DNA of 64,000 bases from an uncultured Bacteroidaceae bacterium (GTDB taxonomy: Bacteria; Bacteroidota; Bacteroidia; Bacteroidales; Bacteroidaceae), in assembly GCA_905234605.1 (NCBI GenBank), contig CAJOIE010000001.1, forward strand, positions 62,001 to 126,000, given 5' to 3'. Below, in pieces: positions 17,542-25,859 of this stretch. A program made the position numbers and the translations under genes. The stretch's first letter is position 1; every line of letters starts with the position of its first letter. The notes below the pieces were generated by a model that was not told where the DNA came from, searched no databases, and saw only the letters and a list, made by a program, of their open reading frames with translations.

Positions 17542-17630
17542 AGCTGGAAGGGTTATGGGTTAGTCTGTTGTAGCAAGGGGATTAGGAGTGCATAGGAAAC
17601 AGAGGAAGGTATAGGAAATATAGGGAAACC

Positions 17631-17670
17631 TGCGGTTGCCTGTAACTGCCTGCGGTTGCCTATGACTGCC
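17631..17670. repeat. 10 bp tandem array abutting a stop codon
   Basis: Four 10 bp units, tgcggttgcc, tgtaactgcc, tgcggttgcc, tatgactgcc (or two 20 bp units), end directly against the stop codon (17671-17673) of the outer-membrane barrel gene. Confidence 0.75.
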
Positions 17671-18156
17671 TCAAAAATAGAAGCCGAAGCCTATGCGCAG
17701 CCCCACGCGTGAGCCTTTGTTGAAGTCGTTGAGCGACATGTCGTAGTACACCGAGGGCTCAAAGGTGAGGTAGCGGTTGAGGAAGAAGGCGTAGCCCAGC
17801 TCGGGCGTGAGGTACATGTTGTCGTCCTTGCGCCCGTGGTCGGCCTCATGCTCGAGGCGCACGCCGAGGTTGAGGTATAGGCCGTTCTGCTCAATATAGT
17901 AGCGTGTGCCCACGCCGACGCCGAACTTGTCTTGGTGCTTGCGGTGGTCGTAGTCGGCCAGGGCGAAGAGCATCCAGTCGTCGGCAATGAAGTGGCCCAC
18001 CTTGGCTTCGGCTGCCACCTGCACCTTCTCGTTGATGCTGTAGCTCGCCTCAAGGCCTGAGAGTGAGACATTGAAATATGTGGTACCGCCTTCAAACTGT
18101 GCGCTGGCGGCGAGCGCGCTCATGGCCATGAGCAGGCTGAGGAAGAGTTTCTTCAT
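17671..18156 (-). CDS. Small outer-membrane beta-barrel protein
   Basis: The 161-residue product starts at ATG 18156 with a signal peptide (MKKLFLSLLMAMSALAASAQ). The mature part shows alternating polar/hydrophobic strands (YFNVSLSGLEASYSI, GVGVGTRYYI, LYLNLGVRLEHE) and ends VGLRIGFGFYF, an aromatic C-terminus typical of barrels recognised by BamA. This matches small OmpW/OprF-like porin-family proteins of Bacteroidota. A 19-residue upstream extension in frame is encoded within a duplicated leader and is rejected as the start. It lies upstream of the NagB-LmbE gene on the same strand. Confidence 0.82.
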   Translation of the reverse strand: MKKLFLSLLMAMSALAASAQFEGGTTYFNVSLSGLEASYSINEKVQVAAEAKVGHFIADDWMLFALADYDHRKHQDKFGVGVGTRYYIEQNGLYLNLGVRLEHEADHGRKDDNMYLTPELGYAFFLNRYLTFEPSVYYDMSLNDFNKGSRVGLRIGFGFYF

Positions 18157-18176
18157 AACGTCTTTGCTTGAAAGTG

Positions 18177-18224
18177 TATATGTCCGCAATGAGGATGGTG
18201 TATGTGTCCGCAATGAGGATTGGC
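18177..18224. repeat. 24 bp tandem duplication in the barrel gene leader
   Basis: Units 18177-18200 and 18201-18224 are near-identical; both contain tgtccgcaatgaggat. They lie between the promoter (18235-18265) and the start codon (18156), so they would be transcribed as leader RNA. Confidence 0.8.
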
Positions 18225-18234
18225 TATGCTCTTA

Positions 18235-18265
18235 CAAATTTATCCATACGCCTGCTGGCTGCAAG
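18235..18265 (-). promoter_or_regulatory. Promoter of the barrel gene
   Basis: On the minus strand TAAATTTG (18235-18242) matches -7, with CTTG (18262-18265) 19 bases upstream in place of TTTG. The leader would be about 70 bases and includes the 24 bp duplication. Confidence 0.5.
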
Positions 18266-18311
18266 GGTGTAGGCTGTGTTTTTAGCTTTAATTAACTAAG
18301 CGGGACCACGC

Positions 18312-18331
18312 CAGCACCTCTGCCGGTGCTG
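18312..18331 (-). terminator. Hairpin after uvrA
   Basis: CAGCACC / GGTGCTG, a 7 bp stem with a six-base loop, lies 14 bases beyond the uvrA stop. On the minus strand an AT-rich tract (TTAGTTAATTAAAG) follows a little further on. Confidence 0.4.
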
Positions 18332-18344
18332 ACGCCGGCGTGCG

Positions 18345-21158
18345 TCAGCCCAGCTTGGGCTTGAGGTAACGGCCTGTGAGGCTGTCGCCACATGCTGCCA
18401 CCTGCTCCGGCGTGCCTGCCGCCACGAGCTGCCCGCCGGCATCGCCGCCTTCGGGGCCGAGGTCGATGATGTGGTCGGCCATCTTGATGACGTCGAGATT
18501 GTGTTCTATGATGACTATGGTGTGCCCTCTGGCGATGAGCGCGTCGAATGAGGCGAGCAGCCGGCGTATGTCGTGGAAGTGGAGGCCTGTGGTGGGCTCG
18601 TCGAAGATGAAGAGCGTGGGCTCCTGCTTCTCCTGCCCGATGTAGTAGGCGAGCTTCACGCGCTGGTTCTCGCCGCCGGAGAGTGAGCTCGACGTCTGTC
18701 CGAGCTTCACGTAGCCCAGTCCCACGTCGGCCAGTGGCTGCAGGCGCCTGACGATGCGTTTCTCTCCTGCCTCGCCGAAGAAGGCTATGGCCTCGTCGAC
18801 GGTGAGGGCGAGCACATCGCAGATGTTCTTGCCGCGGAAGCGCACTTCGAGGATGTCGCGCTTGAAGCGTTGCCCGTGGCACGACTCGCACTCCAGCACG
18901 AGGTCGGCCATGAACTGCATCTCGATGGTCACGGTGCCTTCGCCCTTGCACTCGTCGCAGCGGCCGCCGTCGGTATTGAAGGAGAAATGACTGGCCGTGA
19001 AGCCCATCTGCCGCGATAGTGGCTGCTCGGCAAAGAGGCGGCGTATCTCGTCGTAGGCACGCACGTAGATGACGGGGTTGGAGCGTGAGCTCTTGCCTAT
19101 GGGGTTCTGGTCGACGAACTCGATGGCTTTGATGGCATCCAGGTCGCCGTCGACCGATGTGTGTTCGCCAGGGCGGTCGGCGGCCTGGTCGAGGCGTCGG
19201 AGCAGTGCGTTGGCCAGGATGTCGCGCACGAGGGTGCTCTTGCCTGAGCCCGAGACGCCTGTGACGCAGGTCATCACGTTGAGCGGGAAGCGCACATCTA
19301 TGCCCTTGAGGTTGTTGGCACGGGCTCCGTGCACTTCGATGAAGCGGTTCCACGGGCGCCTCACTGTGGGCACGTCGAGGCGGTCGGTGCCGTCGAGGTA
19401 GGCCAGTGTGTGTGAGCGCAGCGCAGCCTGCTGCTCGGCTTCGTTGCGCTGGGCTGGCGGCACGTAGGTGCCTGCGAACATCACTTCGCCGCCGAGGCTG
19501 CCGGCATCGGGACCCATGTCGACGATGTAGTCGGCTGCGCGCATGATGTCCTCGTCGTGCTCCACGACGAGGACGGTGTTGCCCAGGTCGACGAGCTGGC
19601 GCAGGACGCGGATGAGGCGGTCGGTGTCGCGTGGATGCAGGCCTATGCTGGGCTCGTCGAGGATGTAGAGCGAGCCCACGAGCGACGATCCGAGCGACGT
19701 GGCCAGGTTGATGCGCTGGCTCTCGCCGCCGGAGAGTGTGTTGCTTGGGCGTCCCAGAGTGAGATAGCCCAGTCCGACGTCGGCGAGGAACTGCAGGCGC
19801 GACGTGATTTCCTCCAGCAGTCGCTTGGCCACCTGTGTCTCTTGCGCCGTGAGCTCGAGCGTGGCGAAGAAGCGTTGCAGCTCCGCTACGGGCATGGCTG
19901 TGAGGTCGGTGATGGCGCGCCCGCCCACCTTCACGTAGGTGGCTTCGCGGCGCAGACGGCCTCCGTGGCACGCGGGACACTCGGTCTTGCCTGTGTAGCG
20001 GGCAAGCAGCACGCGGTTCTGTATCTTGTAGCGTTGCGAGCGTATGTCGTCGAAGAAGGCGTCGATGCTGGGCACGTCGCGGCCATGCCATAGCACGGCG
20101 CGCTCGGCGGCGGTGAGCTCGCAGTAGGGCTTGAAGATGGGGAAGCTGATGCGCTCGGCGGCGCGGATGAAGGCCTGCCGCCACTGTCCCAGCTTCTCGC
20201 CGCGCCAGCACTGCACGCAGCCGTCGTAGACGCTGAGGGTGGTGTCGGGCACCACGAGGTGCGGGTCGATGCCTGTGACGTTGCCCCAGCCTTCGCACTG
20301 CGTGCATGCTCCCATTGGCGAGTTGAAGGCGAAGAGCTGGTCGGAGGGTTCCTCGAAGGTCATGCCGTCGGCCTCGAAGCGTGTGGAGAAGGTGTGCTCA
20401 ATGCCTGAGGGCAGTATGCGCAGGAGCATCTCTCCCCCGCCCTCGTAGAAGGCGGTCTCGGCCGAGTCGGTGAGTCGCGACAGGGCATCGGCCTCATGGC
20501 TGACGGAGAGCCTGTCTATGAGCAGCAGCAGGCGCGGCATGTGCCCGTTCTCTGGTGTCCATTGTCCGTTGTCGATGCGCTCGAGGCAGTCGTCGATGCG
20601 CATCACCTCGCCGCCCACGTCGAGCCGCGCGAAGCCCTCCTGCCGGTAGGCCTCGAGCTGCTGGCGGAGCGTGCGGCCCTCGGCCACGCGCAGGGGGCAC
20701 AGCACGAGGCAACGTGTGCCCTCGCCGTAGGTGTCGAGCGTGGCGAGGACGTCGTGCACGCCGTGCTTGCGCACTTCCTGTCCCGAGACGGGGCTGTAGG
20801 TGCGGCCTATGCGGGCATAGAGCATGCGCAGGTAGTCGTAGATCTCGGTGCTCGTGCCTACGGTGGACCGCGGGTTGCGGGCTATCACCTTCTGCTCGAT
20901 GGCTATGGCCGGCGGTATGCCCTCGATGAAGTCGCAGTCGGGCTTGGCCATGCGGCCAAGGAACTGGCGGGCATAGCTGCTGAGGCTCTCCACATAGCGT
21001 CGCTGGCCTTCGGCATAGAGAGTGTCGAAGGCCAAGGAGCTCTTGCCCGAGCCGCTGAGCCCCGTGACCACTATGAGGCGGCGGCGCGGCAGCGTGAGGC
21101 TCACGTTCTTGAGGTTGTTGACGCGGGCTCCGCGTATGCTTATAGCATCGTTGCTCAT
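18345..21158 (-). CDS. uvrA: Excinuclease ABC subunit A
   Basis: This 937-residue ATPase is the damage-recognition subunit of nucleotide excision repair. Both ABC cassettes are intact: Walker A GLSGSGKSS near residue 33 and GVSGSGKST near 640, signatures LSGGESQR and LSGGENQR, and matching ILDEPS and FDEPTTGLH Walker B regions. Zinc modules include CPACHGG and CDECKGEG with CESCHG. The length matches class I UvrA. The start at ATG 21158 (MSNDAISIRGARVNNLKNV) gives an ATGA overlap with the stop of the upstream glycoside hydrolase gene, so translation is likely coupled. Longer in-frame starts lie inside that gene. Confidence 0.97.
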   Translation of the reverse strand: MSNDAISIRGARVNNLKNVSLTLPRRRLIVVTGLSGSGKSSLAFDTLYAEGQRRYVESLSSYARQFLGRMAKPDCDFIEGIPPAIAIEQKVIARNPRSTVGTSTEIYDYLRMLYARIGRTYSPVSGQEVRKHGVHDVLATLDTYGEGTRCLVLCPLRVAEGRTLRQQLEAYRQEGFARLDVGGEVMRIDDCLERIDNGQWTPENGHMPRLLLLIDRLSVSHEADALSRLTDSAETAFYEGGGEMLLRILPSGIEHTFSTRFEADGMTFEEPSDQLFAFNSPMGACTQCEGWGNVTGIDPHLVVPDTTLSVYDGCVQCWRGEKLGQWRQAFIRAAERISFPIFKPYCELTAAERAVLWHGRDVPSIDAFFDDIRSQRYKIQNRVLLARYTGKTECPACHGGRLRREATYVKVGGRAITDLTAMPVAELQRFFATLELTAQETQVAKRLLEEITSRLQFLADVGLGYLTLGRPSNTLSGGESQRINLATSLGSSLVGSLYILDEPSIGLHPRDTDRLIRVLRQLVDLGNTVLVVEHDEDIMRAADYIVDMGPDAGSLGGEVMFAGTYVPPAQRNEAEQQAALRSHTLAYLDGTDRLDVPTVRRPWNRFIEVHGARANNLKGIDVRFPLNVMTCVTGVSGSGKSTLVRDILANALLRRLDQAADRPGEHTSVDGDLDAIKAIEFVDQNPIGKSSRSNPVIYVRAYDEIRRLFAEQPLSRQMGFTASHFSFNTDGGRCDECKGEGTVTIEMQFMADLVLECESCHGQRFKRDILEVRFRGKNICDVLALTVDEAIAFFGEAGEKRIVRRLQPLADVGLGYVKLGQTSSSLSGGENQRVKLAYYIGQEKQEPTLFIFDEPTTGLHFHDIRRLLASFDALIARGHTIVIIEHNLDVIKMADHIIDLGPEGGDAGGQLVAAGTPEQVAACGDSLTGRYLKPKLG

Positions 21159-22669
21159 AGGCGTACCTTGATGCTTACGCCCTTGCTCTCGCAGTGCAGG
21201 CGGTCGAGGGCTGTGACTACGTATGTCCACTGCTGGCGGCCGTCCTGGTATGGCAGTGGCATGTAGGTCTGGGCGGTGATGCCTACGATGTGCTCAGGGT
21301 CGTCCATGTTGATGGCCTCGCCCTTGGCGAAGCGGTACACCACATACTGGCGGGCACGGTCCATTTCGCTGCGTGCCCGCGGGGCTGTCCAGAAGAGCAC
21401 GTAGCCGCCGCCGGTCCACACGGGGCGCACCTTGCGCACGCTGCCCGGCGGCGTGTGGTCGAGCCATGGCATGGCTGGTTGCAGGGCCGGCGTGCGGTGG
21501 TACACGTTGCGCAGCTGTGTGGCATAGCCGCCGCGGTCGTCGGCCACGGCACGGGCATACCACTGGCAGGAGCCGTGCACGCCTGGCAGCGAGCGTTGCA
21601 GCTGCATCTTGGCATCGAGCTGGTGGCGCGAGGCATCGCGGAGGTCGGCATGGGCCACGGTGCGGTCCACGTCCTGCCCTATGTAGAGCGGACGCCCGCC
21701 GGCATTGGCACTCCACCAGTGCAGGAGTGTGGTGTAGTCGGCGGTGCGATGGCCCATCTCCCAGTACACCTGCGGTATGTTGTAGTCCACCCATCCCTCG
21801 CGCACCCACAGCAGCACGTCGGCATAGAGGTCGTCGTAGTTCTGCAAGCCTGCCGTGGCCGAGCCCTGGGGCCATGAGCGCCGGTTGCGGTAGATGCCGA
21901 ATGGCGAGACGCCGAACTTCACCCACGGCTTGGTCTTGCGGATGGTGGCATGCAGCTGACGGATGAAGGCGTTGACGTTGTCGCGCCGCCAGTCGCCACG
22001 GTCGCGGCCCTGGCCGAGGCGGGCGTAGGAGGCATCGTCGGGGATAGGCACTCCGGCGGCGGGATAGGGGTAGAAATAGTCGTCGATGTGCAGGCCGTCG
22101 ACATCGTAGCGGCTCACGATGTCGGCTGCCACGGCGCAGATGAAGTCGCGGTTCTCGGCCAGCGCGGGGTCGAAGATGGTCAGACCGTCGTAGTCGAAAC
22201 AGCGCTCGGGGTGCTGCACGGCATAGTGGGTAGCGGCCAGCTCGCGGGTGCCCTTGGTGCGGGCACGGTAGGGGTTGATCCATGCGTGCAGCTCCATGCC
22301 GCGGCTGTGGCACTGCTCCACCATCCACGCCAGCGGGTCCCAGTAGGGGTCGGGCGCGAGGCCCTGACGCCCCGTGAGATAGCGGCTCCATGGCTCAAGG
22401 CTGCTGGCATAGAGGGCGTCGCCCTCCACACGCACCTGGAAGAGTATGGCATTGATGCCGGCAGCGGCAAGCACGTCGAGCTCACGCGTCAGCTCGGCCT
22501 GCATGGCTTCGCGGCCTATGCCCTGCCACTGACCATTGACGGCCTGGATCCAGGCTCCGCGGAACTCGCGCTTGAGTGTCGTGGGGTACGGGTTGACTTT
22601 CACTTTGGCGGCCTCGGCATGGAGAGCTGCCAGCATGTACAGCAGGAGCAGCAGGAAACGGCGTTGCAT
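21155..22669 (-). CDS. GHL10/DUF187 family glycoside hydrolase, exported
   Basis: A 504-residue exported protein (signal MQRRFLLLLLYMLAALHAEA) of the YngK-like DUF187 family. The TIM-barrel part carries EFRGAWIQAVNG, INAILFQVRVEGDALY, GMELHAWINPYRA, YDVDGLHIDDYFYPYP and GVSPFGIYRN, with acidic residues in GLHIDDYF as candidate catalytic groups. The last 110 residues resemble a fibronectin-like module. Substrates are unproven; members act on peptidoglycan or other polysaccharides. It ends with a four-base overlap into uvrA and begins from a promoter at about 22729 that diverges from the lipoprotein gene at 22823. Confidence 0.9.
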   Translation of the reverse strand: MQRRFLLLLLYMLAALHAEAAKVKVNPYPTTLKREFRGAWIQAVNGQWQGIGREAMQAELTRELDVLAAAGINAILFQVRVEGDALYASSLEPWSRYLTGRQGLAPDPYWDPLAWMVEQCHSRGMELHAWINPYRARTKGTRELAATHYAVQHPERCFDYDGLTIFDPALAENRDFICAVAADIVSRYDVDGLHIDDYFYPYPAAGVPIPDDASYARLGQGRDRGDWRRDNVNAFIRQLHATIRKTKPWVKFGVSPFGIYRNRRSWPQGSATAGLQNYDDLYADVLLWVREGWVDYNIPQVYWEMGHRTADYTTLLHWWSANAGGRPLYIGQDVDRTVAHADLRDASRHQLDAKMQLQRSLPGVHGSCQWYARAVADDRGGYATQLRNVYHRTPALQPAMPWLDHTPPGSVRKVRPVWTGGGYVLFWTAPRARSEMDRARQYVVYRFAKGEAINMDDPEHIVGITAQTYMPLPYQDGRQQWTYVVTALDRLHCESKGVSIKVRL

Positions 22670-22728
22670 GATGTGTGTGTGGTGGGTGATGATGCTTTTT
22701 TTGATGTCGGCACACTGGTGCGAATGCC

Positions 22729-22736
22729 CAAAGATA
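22729..22736 (-). promoter_or_regulatory. -7 box for the GHL10-uvrA operon
   Basis: TATCTTTG on the minus strand matches TAnnTTTG, 60 bases before the start codon. No good -33 box is visible at the expected distance. Confidence 0.45.
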
Positions 22737-22780
22737 GTGCAAAAACACAGGCCGACAGCATGGCCGACGGTGAAAAAGGC

Positions 22781-22788
22781 TACTTTTG
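22781..22788 (+). promoter_or_regulatory. -7 box for the lipoprotein at 22823
   Basis: TACTTTTG on the plus strand matches the consensus, 35 bases before the start. It diverges from the 22729 box with about 44 bases between them. Confidence 0.45.
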
Positions 22789-22822
22789 TGCCGTTGAGCC
22801 ATCCTTAACACACTCCCTGACC

Positions 22823-23371
22823 ATGCATAAGCTTCATCACACGGCAGCACTGCTGGTGCTCCTGACGGCGGCAGCCTGCGGCAGCGGCACCCGCCAGCAG
22901 GAGCAGCCTGTGGGCACGCCCGACTTTGTCACTACTGTGGCCGACAACGGCAATGCCGTGCTCCGCCAGGACGACTATGCCTACAGCGACACCGTGCGTG
23001 CCTACGGCAGCGTCTGCCACTACAGCATCACGCGCACGGCATCCGCGGCGGCACCCACCGTGGAGGACGACGAGGGCACTGTCTATGCCGACAACGTCTA
23101 CACCATCGACATCACCACCGAGGGGCGCACGCTGCTGCACCGGCAGGTGACCAAGGCCGATGTTGCCGCCCTGCTGGGCAATGAGGTGCGCCGCCGCGGC
23201 ATCATCGACGGCATGATGTGCGACAAGAGCGAGCCTGGCCTGACCTTCGCCATCAGCGTGTCGCTGCCGCAGACCGACATGTTCGAGCCGCTGCTCATGC
23301 GCGTGGGGCGCGACGGCAGCGTGACCTTCGAGCGCGACCAGCGCAGCGAGTGGGCACCGGCGCACGACTGA
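22823..23371 (+). CDS. Bacteroidota lipoprotein of unknown function
   Basis: This 182-residue product starts MHKLHHTAALLVLLTAAAC with a lipobox Cys19. The mature part is rich in short beta-strand-like segments (YSDTVRAYGSVCHYSITR, VYTIDITTEGRTLLHRQ, GLTFAISVSLPQTD) and may belong to the DUF4738 group, but I am not certain. A much longer frame extends upstream to 21950; it is antisense to the glycoside hydrolase and is not the gene. The signal peptide and the -7 box 35 bases upstream fix the start at 22823. It is a single-gene unit ending at a strong bidirectional hairpin. Confidence 0.75.
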   Translation: MHKLHHTAALLVLLTAAACGSGTRQQEQPVGTPDFVTTVADNGNAVLRQDDYAYSDTVRAYGSVCHYSITRTASAAAPTVEDDEGTVYADNVYTIDITTEGRTLLHRQVTKADVAALLGNEVRRRGIIDGMMCDKSEPGLTFAISVSLPQTDMFEPLLMRVGRDGSVTFERDQRSEWAPAHD

Positions 23372-23413
23372 CGCCGCACGCCGCGTGAACCAGCGGATGG
23401 CTCAAGGCACACT

Positions 23414-23453
23414 TGCACGCACCGGCAGGCACATCAGCTTGCCGGTGCGTGCA
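23414..23453. terminator. Bidirectional terminator between lipoprotein and aqpZ
   Basis: A 14 bp perfect stem (23414-23427 with 23440-23453, core GCACGCACCGGCA) with a 12-base loop sits between two convergent genes, 42 and 57 bases from their stops. Its size and place make it a likely shared terminator. Confidence 0.75.
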
Positions 23454-23510
23454 TGCGTATCCGGCCGCACGGGCTGCCTCAGGAGGGCGCGGCGGCTCTG
23501 TGCGCGCGGC

Positions 23511-24188
23511 TCACTTCGCGCCCTCGTCGCCGTCGATGACGGCCCAGATGCCGGCGGCACAGATGGCACCGACAAAGGGACCGATGATGAACACCCACAG
23601 GTTGGTGAGTGCCGTGCCGCCCTGGAACACGGCGGGAGCGAGCGAGCGGGCGGGGTTGACGCTGGTGCCTGTGTAGCGTATGCAGACCAGATGCACGAGC
23701 ACGAGGCTCAGGCCTATGGCCAGACCGGCGAAGTTGCCGGCACCGCGCTTGGCGTCGGTAGCACCGAGCACCACGAGCACGAACACGCAGGTGAACACCA
23801 TCTCTGCCACGAGGCCGCCAGTGAGCGACACGCCCGCCTGGAGGTCGTTGGCACCTGTGCCGGCAAGGCCGTCCACATTGCCCGTGAGGAGCCACAGCAG
23901 CAGCGAGCCGAGGAAGGCTCCCGCCACCTGGAAGAGCATATACATACCGCAGTCCCTGCCCGACATGCGCTTGCTCAGGTAGCAGGCAAGGGTGATGGCG
24001 GGATTGATGTGGCAGCCGCTGACACCGCCGATGGTGTAGGCCATGGCCACCACGGCCAGACCGAAGGCCAGGGCGGTGCCTATCACCGTAGCAGGGTCGC
24101 CGATGTTGCAACCGAGGCTCACGGCAACACCGCAGCCCATGAGCACGAGCACCATGGTGCCCACCATTTCAGCAAGATACTTCTTCAT
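23511..24188 (-). CDS. aqpZ: Aquaporin Z
   Basis: A 225-residue inner-membrane water channel with six membrane segments and two half-helices carrying NPA motifs: GCHINPAITL (about 62-64) and TSVNPARSLAPA (about 178-181). LVHLVCI followed by TSVNPARS closely parallels the E. coli AqpZ segment that supplies the His and Arg of the selectivity filter, which argues for water rather than glycerol. The charged C-terminus (DGDEGAK) is short. It has its own perfect promoter at 24246-24276. It follows manA on the same strand but is probably separate, because the 266-base gap carries that promoter. Confidence 0.95.
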   Translation of the reverse strand: MKKYLAEMVGTMVLVLMGCGVAVSLGCNIGDPATVIGTALAFGLAVVAMAYTIGGVSGCHINPAITLACYLSKRMSGRDCGMYMLFQVAGAFLGSLLLWLLTGNVDGLAGTGANDLQAGVSLTGGLVAEMVFTCVFVLVVLGATDAKRGAGNFAGLAIGLSLVLVHLVCIRYTGTSVNPARSLAPAVFQGGTALTNLWVFIIGPFVGAICAAGIWAVIDGDEGAK

Positions 24189-24245
24189 AGTTCAGAAAAG
24201 GTTATGAGGGTGAAACAAATGTGACTGTCTATCTTCTATGCGTCA

Positions 24246-24276
24246 CAAATATAGCCTTGTCTGACATCATGACAAA
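24246..24276 (-). promoter_or_regulatory. Full Bacteroidota promoter for aqpZ
   Basis: TTTG (24273-24276), a 19-base spacer, and TATATTTG (24246-24253) on the minus strand: both boxes match exactly. The leader is about 50 bases. Confidence 0.7.
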
Positions 24277-24454
24277 CATTTAGGCGAAAATGTTGCAATA
24301 TGTCAGACGCACAACATGCAGAAACGACGACACAAGATACGAGAGACAAAGAAAAATGAAAGAAAGTAACCAAAGAAAGAAAAAGAAAGAGAGAGGGATA
24401 GATATAGATATCTATAGTCTGCTTCTCAGGCTTGGTTGCATTTTGTCATTACCC
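24277..24454. other. manA-aqpZ spacer with purine tract and palindrome
   Basis: The spacer is AT-rich. It contains a nearly pure purine run on the plus strand (about 24341-24400, many gaaag words) and a perfect 14 bp palindrome TATAGATATCTATA (24403-24416). I see no gene. The role is unknown; a weak terminator for manA or a protein site are both possible. Confidence 0.4.
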
Positions 24455-25453
24455 TCACCGTGCCACGGCCTCAAGCACACGCACCCCACCTTCGCCCAAG
24501 GGCACGACAGTATAGGCGGCCTCGGCGGCAGGCACAAGGCATGAGTTGCCGGCAGTGAGCTCCACGGCGGCCTGCCCTGACAGCGACGCGCCAAGGGCGG
24601 CATCAACCTCCACCCTACAGCAGCCCGCCACACACGAGAGCACCACGAAGCTGTCGGCAGAGCGGCGGTCGCAGTGCAGCGGGCTGCGGGCACACAGCAA
24701 CTGGACTTCGAAGCTCTCGCACGCCACAAGACCTGTACGCCCCTGCCGTGGAGCGTCATAGCAGACACGGTTGTCGGTATGCACGCTGAAGTCGATGGCC
24801 TCGCGCGCCTCCTCCACATGCAGCTGCCGAGGCTGGCCGTCGAGCCCCCTGCGGTGGTAGTCGAAGATGCGGTAGGTGACATCGGAGCTCTGCTGCACCT
24901 CGCACAGCAGGGTGCCGGCACAGATGGCGTGCACACGGCCGGCAGGGATGAAGAACACATCGCCGGCATGCACCGCATAGCGGGCCAGCGAATGCACGAA
25001 GGAGCCGTCGGCTATGCCCGCAGCGTAGGACGAGGCTGACAGCGGACGCTCGAAGCCCACCAGGACCGAAGCACCGGGACGTGCCTCCACGACATACCAC
25101 ATCTCGGTCTTGCCCATGCAGCCATGACGTTCCTGGGCCATACGGTCGCCGGGATGCACCTGGATGGAGAGGTCGCCCTCGGCATCGATGAACTTCACCA
25201 GCAGCGGCAGCTCACTGCCGTAACGCTCCGCCACACGGCGGCCCACAAGGGCTGCACCGTAGCGGGCAATGAGCGAGCTCAGAGGCTGACCGGCATGCAC
25301 GCCCGTGGCTACGACCGAGTCGTTGGCCGGCAGGATGCTCACCTCCCAGCTCTCGCCCACAGGCTCATCGGTGTACGCCTGACCCTTGAGCACCGGCAGA
25401 CGGTGCCCGCCCCAGACGGTGGAGTGAAGGTTGGCTTGGAACAGAAGGGGCAT
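24455..25453 (-). CDS. manA: Mannose-6-phosphate isomerase, class I
   Basis: This 332-residue cupin enzyme interconverts mannose-6-phosphate and fructose-6-phosphate, feeding GDP-mannose and glycan synthesis. The zinc ligands are visible: SIQVHPGD (Gln98, His100), KTEMWYV (Glu117) and PAGRVHAI with His near 178. It has the short class of about 320 residues common in Bacteroidota and Firmicutes. The start MPLLFQANLHSTVWGGHRL fits the family. A 9 bp tandem array begins only ten bases upstream of the start codon, inside the leader. Confidence 0.95.
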   Translation of the reverse strand: MPLLFQANLHSTVWGGHRLPVLKGQAYTDEPVGESWEVSILPANDSVVATGVHAGQPLSSLIARYGAALVGRRVAERYGSELPLLVKFIDAEGDLSIQVHPGDRMAQERHGCMGKTEMWYVVEARPGASVLVGFERPLSASSYAAGIADGSFVHSLARYAVHAGDVFFIPAGRVHAICAGTLLCEVQQSSDVTYRIFDYHRRGLDGQPRQLHVEEAREAIDFSVHTDNRVCYDAPRQGRTGLVACESFEVQLLCARSPLHCDRRSADSFVVLSCVAGCCRVEVDAALGASLSGQAAVELTAGNSCLVPAAEAAYTVVPLGEGGVRVLEAVAR

Positions 25454-25463
25454 GGGAGAGGGA

Positions 25464-25553
25464 GGATGGGGTTAATGGGGTGGATGGGCAGGATGGGGTG
25501 GATGGGCAGGATGGGGTTAATGGGCAGGATGGGGTGGATGGGGTGAATGGGGC
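25464..25553. repeat. 9 bp tandem array in the manA leader (10 units)
   Basis: Ten consecutive 9 bp units of the type ggatggggt / ggatgggca / taatgggca / gaatggggc. On the minus strand the array ends ten bases before the manA start codon, replacing any normal ribosome-binding region beyond CCTCCCTCTCCC. Confidence 0.85.
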
Positions 25554-25570
25554 ATCTTTGGGAAGTGGCG

Positions 25571-25614
25571 GCAGGTGTGCGGCAGGTGTGCGGCAGGTGT
25601 GCGGCAGGTGTGCG
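25571..25614. repeat. 11 bp tandem array (4 identical units)
   Basis: Four perfect copies of gcaggtgtgcg, 17 bases after the 9 bp array. Perfect identity suggests recent expansion. Together with 25464-25553 it fills most of the first 160 bases upstream of manA. The remaining 25615-25822 shows no gene. Confidence 0.9.
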
Positions 25615-25822
25615 GAGGGCTACAACCTCAGCCGGCCGGCCATGCATCGTCCATCCACTCTCCAAGCATGGAGATAGCACAGAGGGTGCAGCGTGACGAC
25701 CGCTGCCATAGCGCAGGCAAAATTACACCTTTCACACGGGAGGACGGCCTCAACAAGCTGGAAAAAGAACGGCAAAGGCACTAAAGGGTAGCTTTGCAGT
25801 GCGGATAAGACTCCACAACGCA

Positions 25823-25830
25823 TACCTTTG
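25823..25830 (+). promoter_or_regulatory. -7 box for the first DUF4230 gene
   Basis: TACCTTTG matches the consensus, 29 bases before the start codon. No TTTG is present at the usual -33 distance. Confidence 0.5.
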
Positions 25831-25859
25831 CACCAGATAGACCAAGTGTGACACACAGC

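Noticed and set aside
18292..20307. A 671-codon minus-strand frame
   Set aside because: Shifted-frame shadow of uvrA; Arg/His/Pro-rich low complexity.
24403..24416. Palindrome TATAGATATCTATA as an operator
   Set aside because: A perfect palindrome, but AT-rich and next to low-complexity DNA, and far from the aqpZ promoter; no regulator is known.
24290..24544. An 84-codon plus-strand frame over the purine tract
   Set aside because: Lys/Arg/Glu run from low-complexity DNA that overlaps the manA 3' end; no ribosome-binding site or family.
25339..25680. A 113-codon minus-strand frame with repeated IHPILP peptides
   Set aside because: The peptide repeat is only the translation of the 9 bp array, and the frame overlaps the manA start in another frame.
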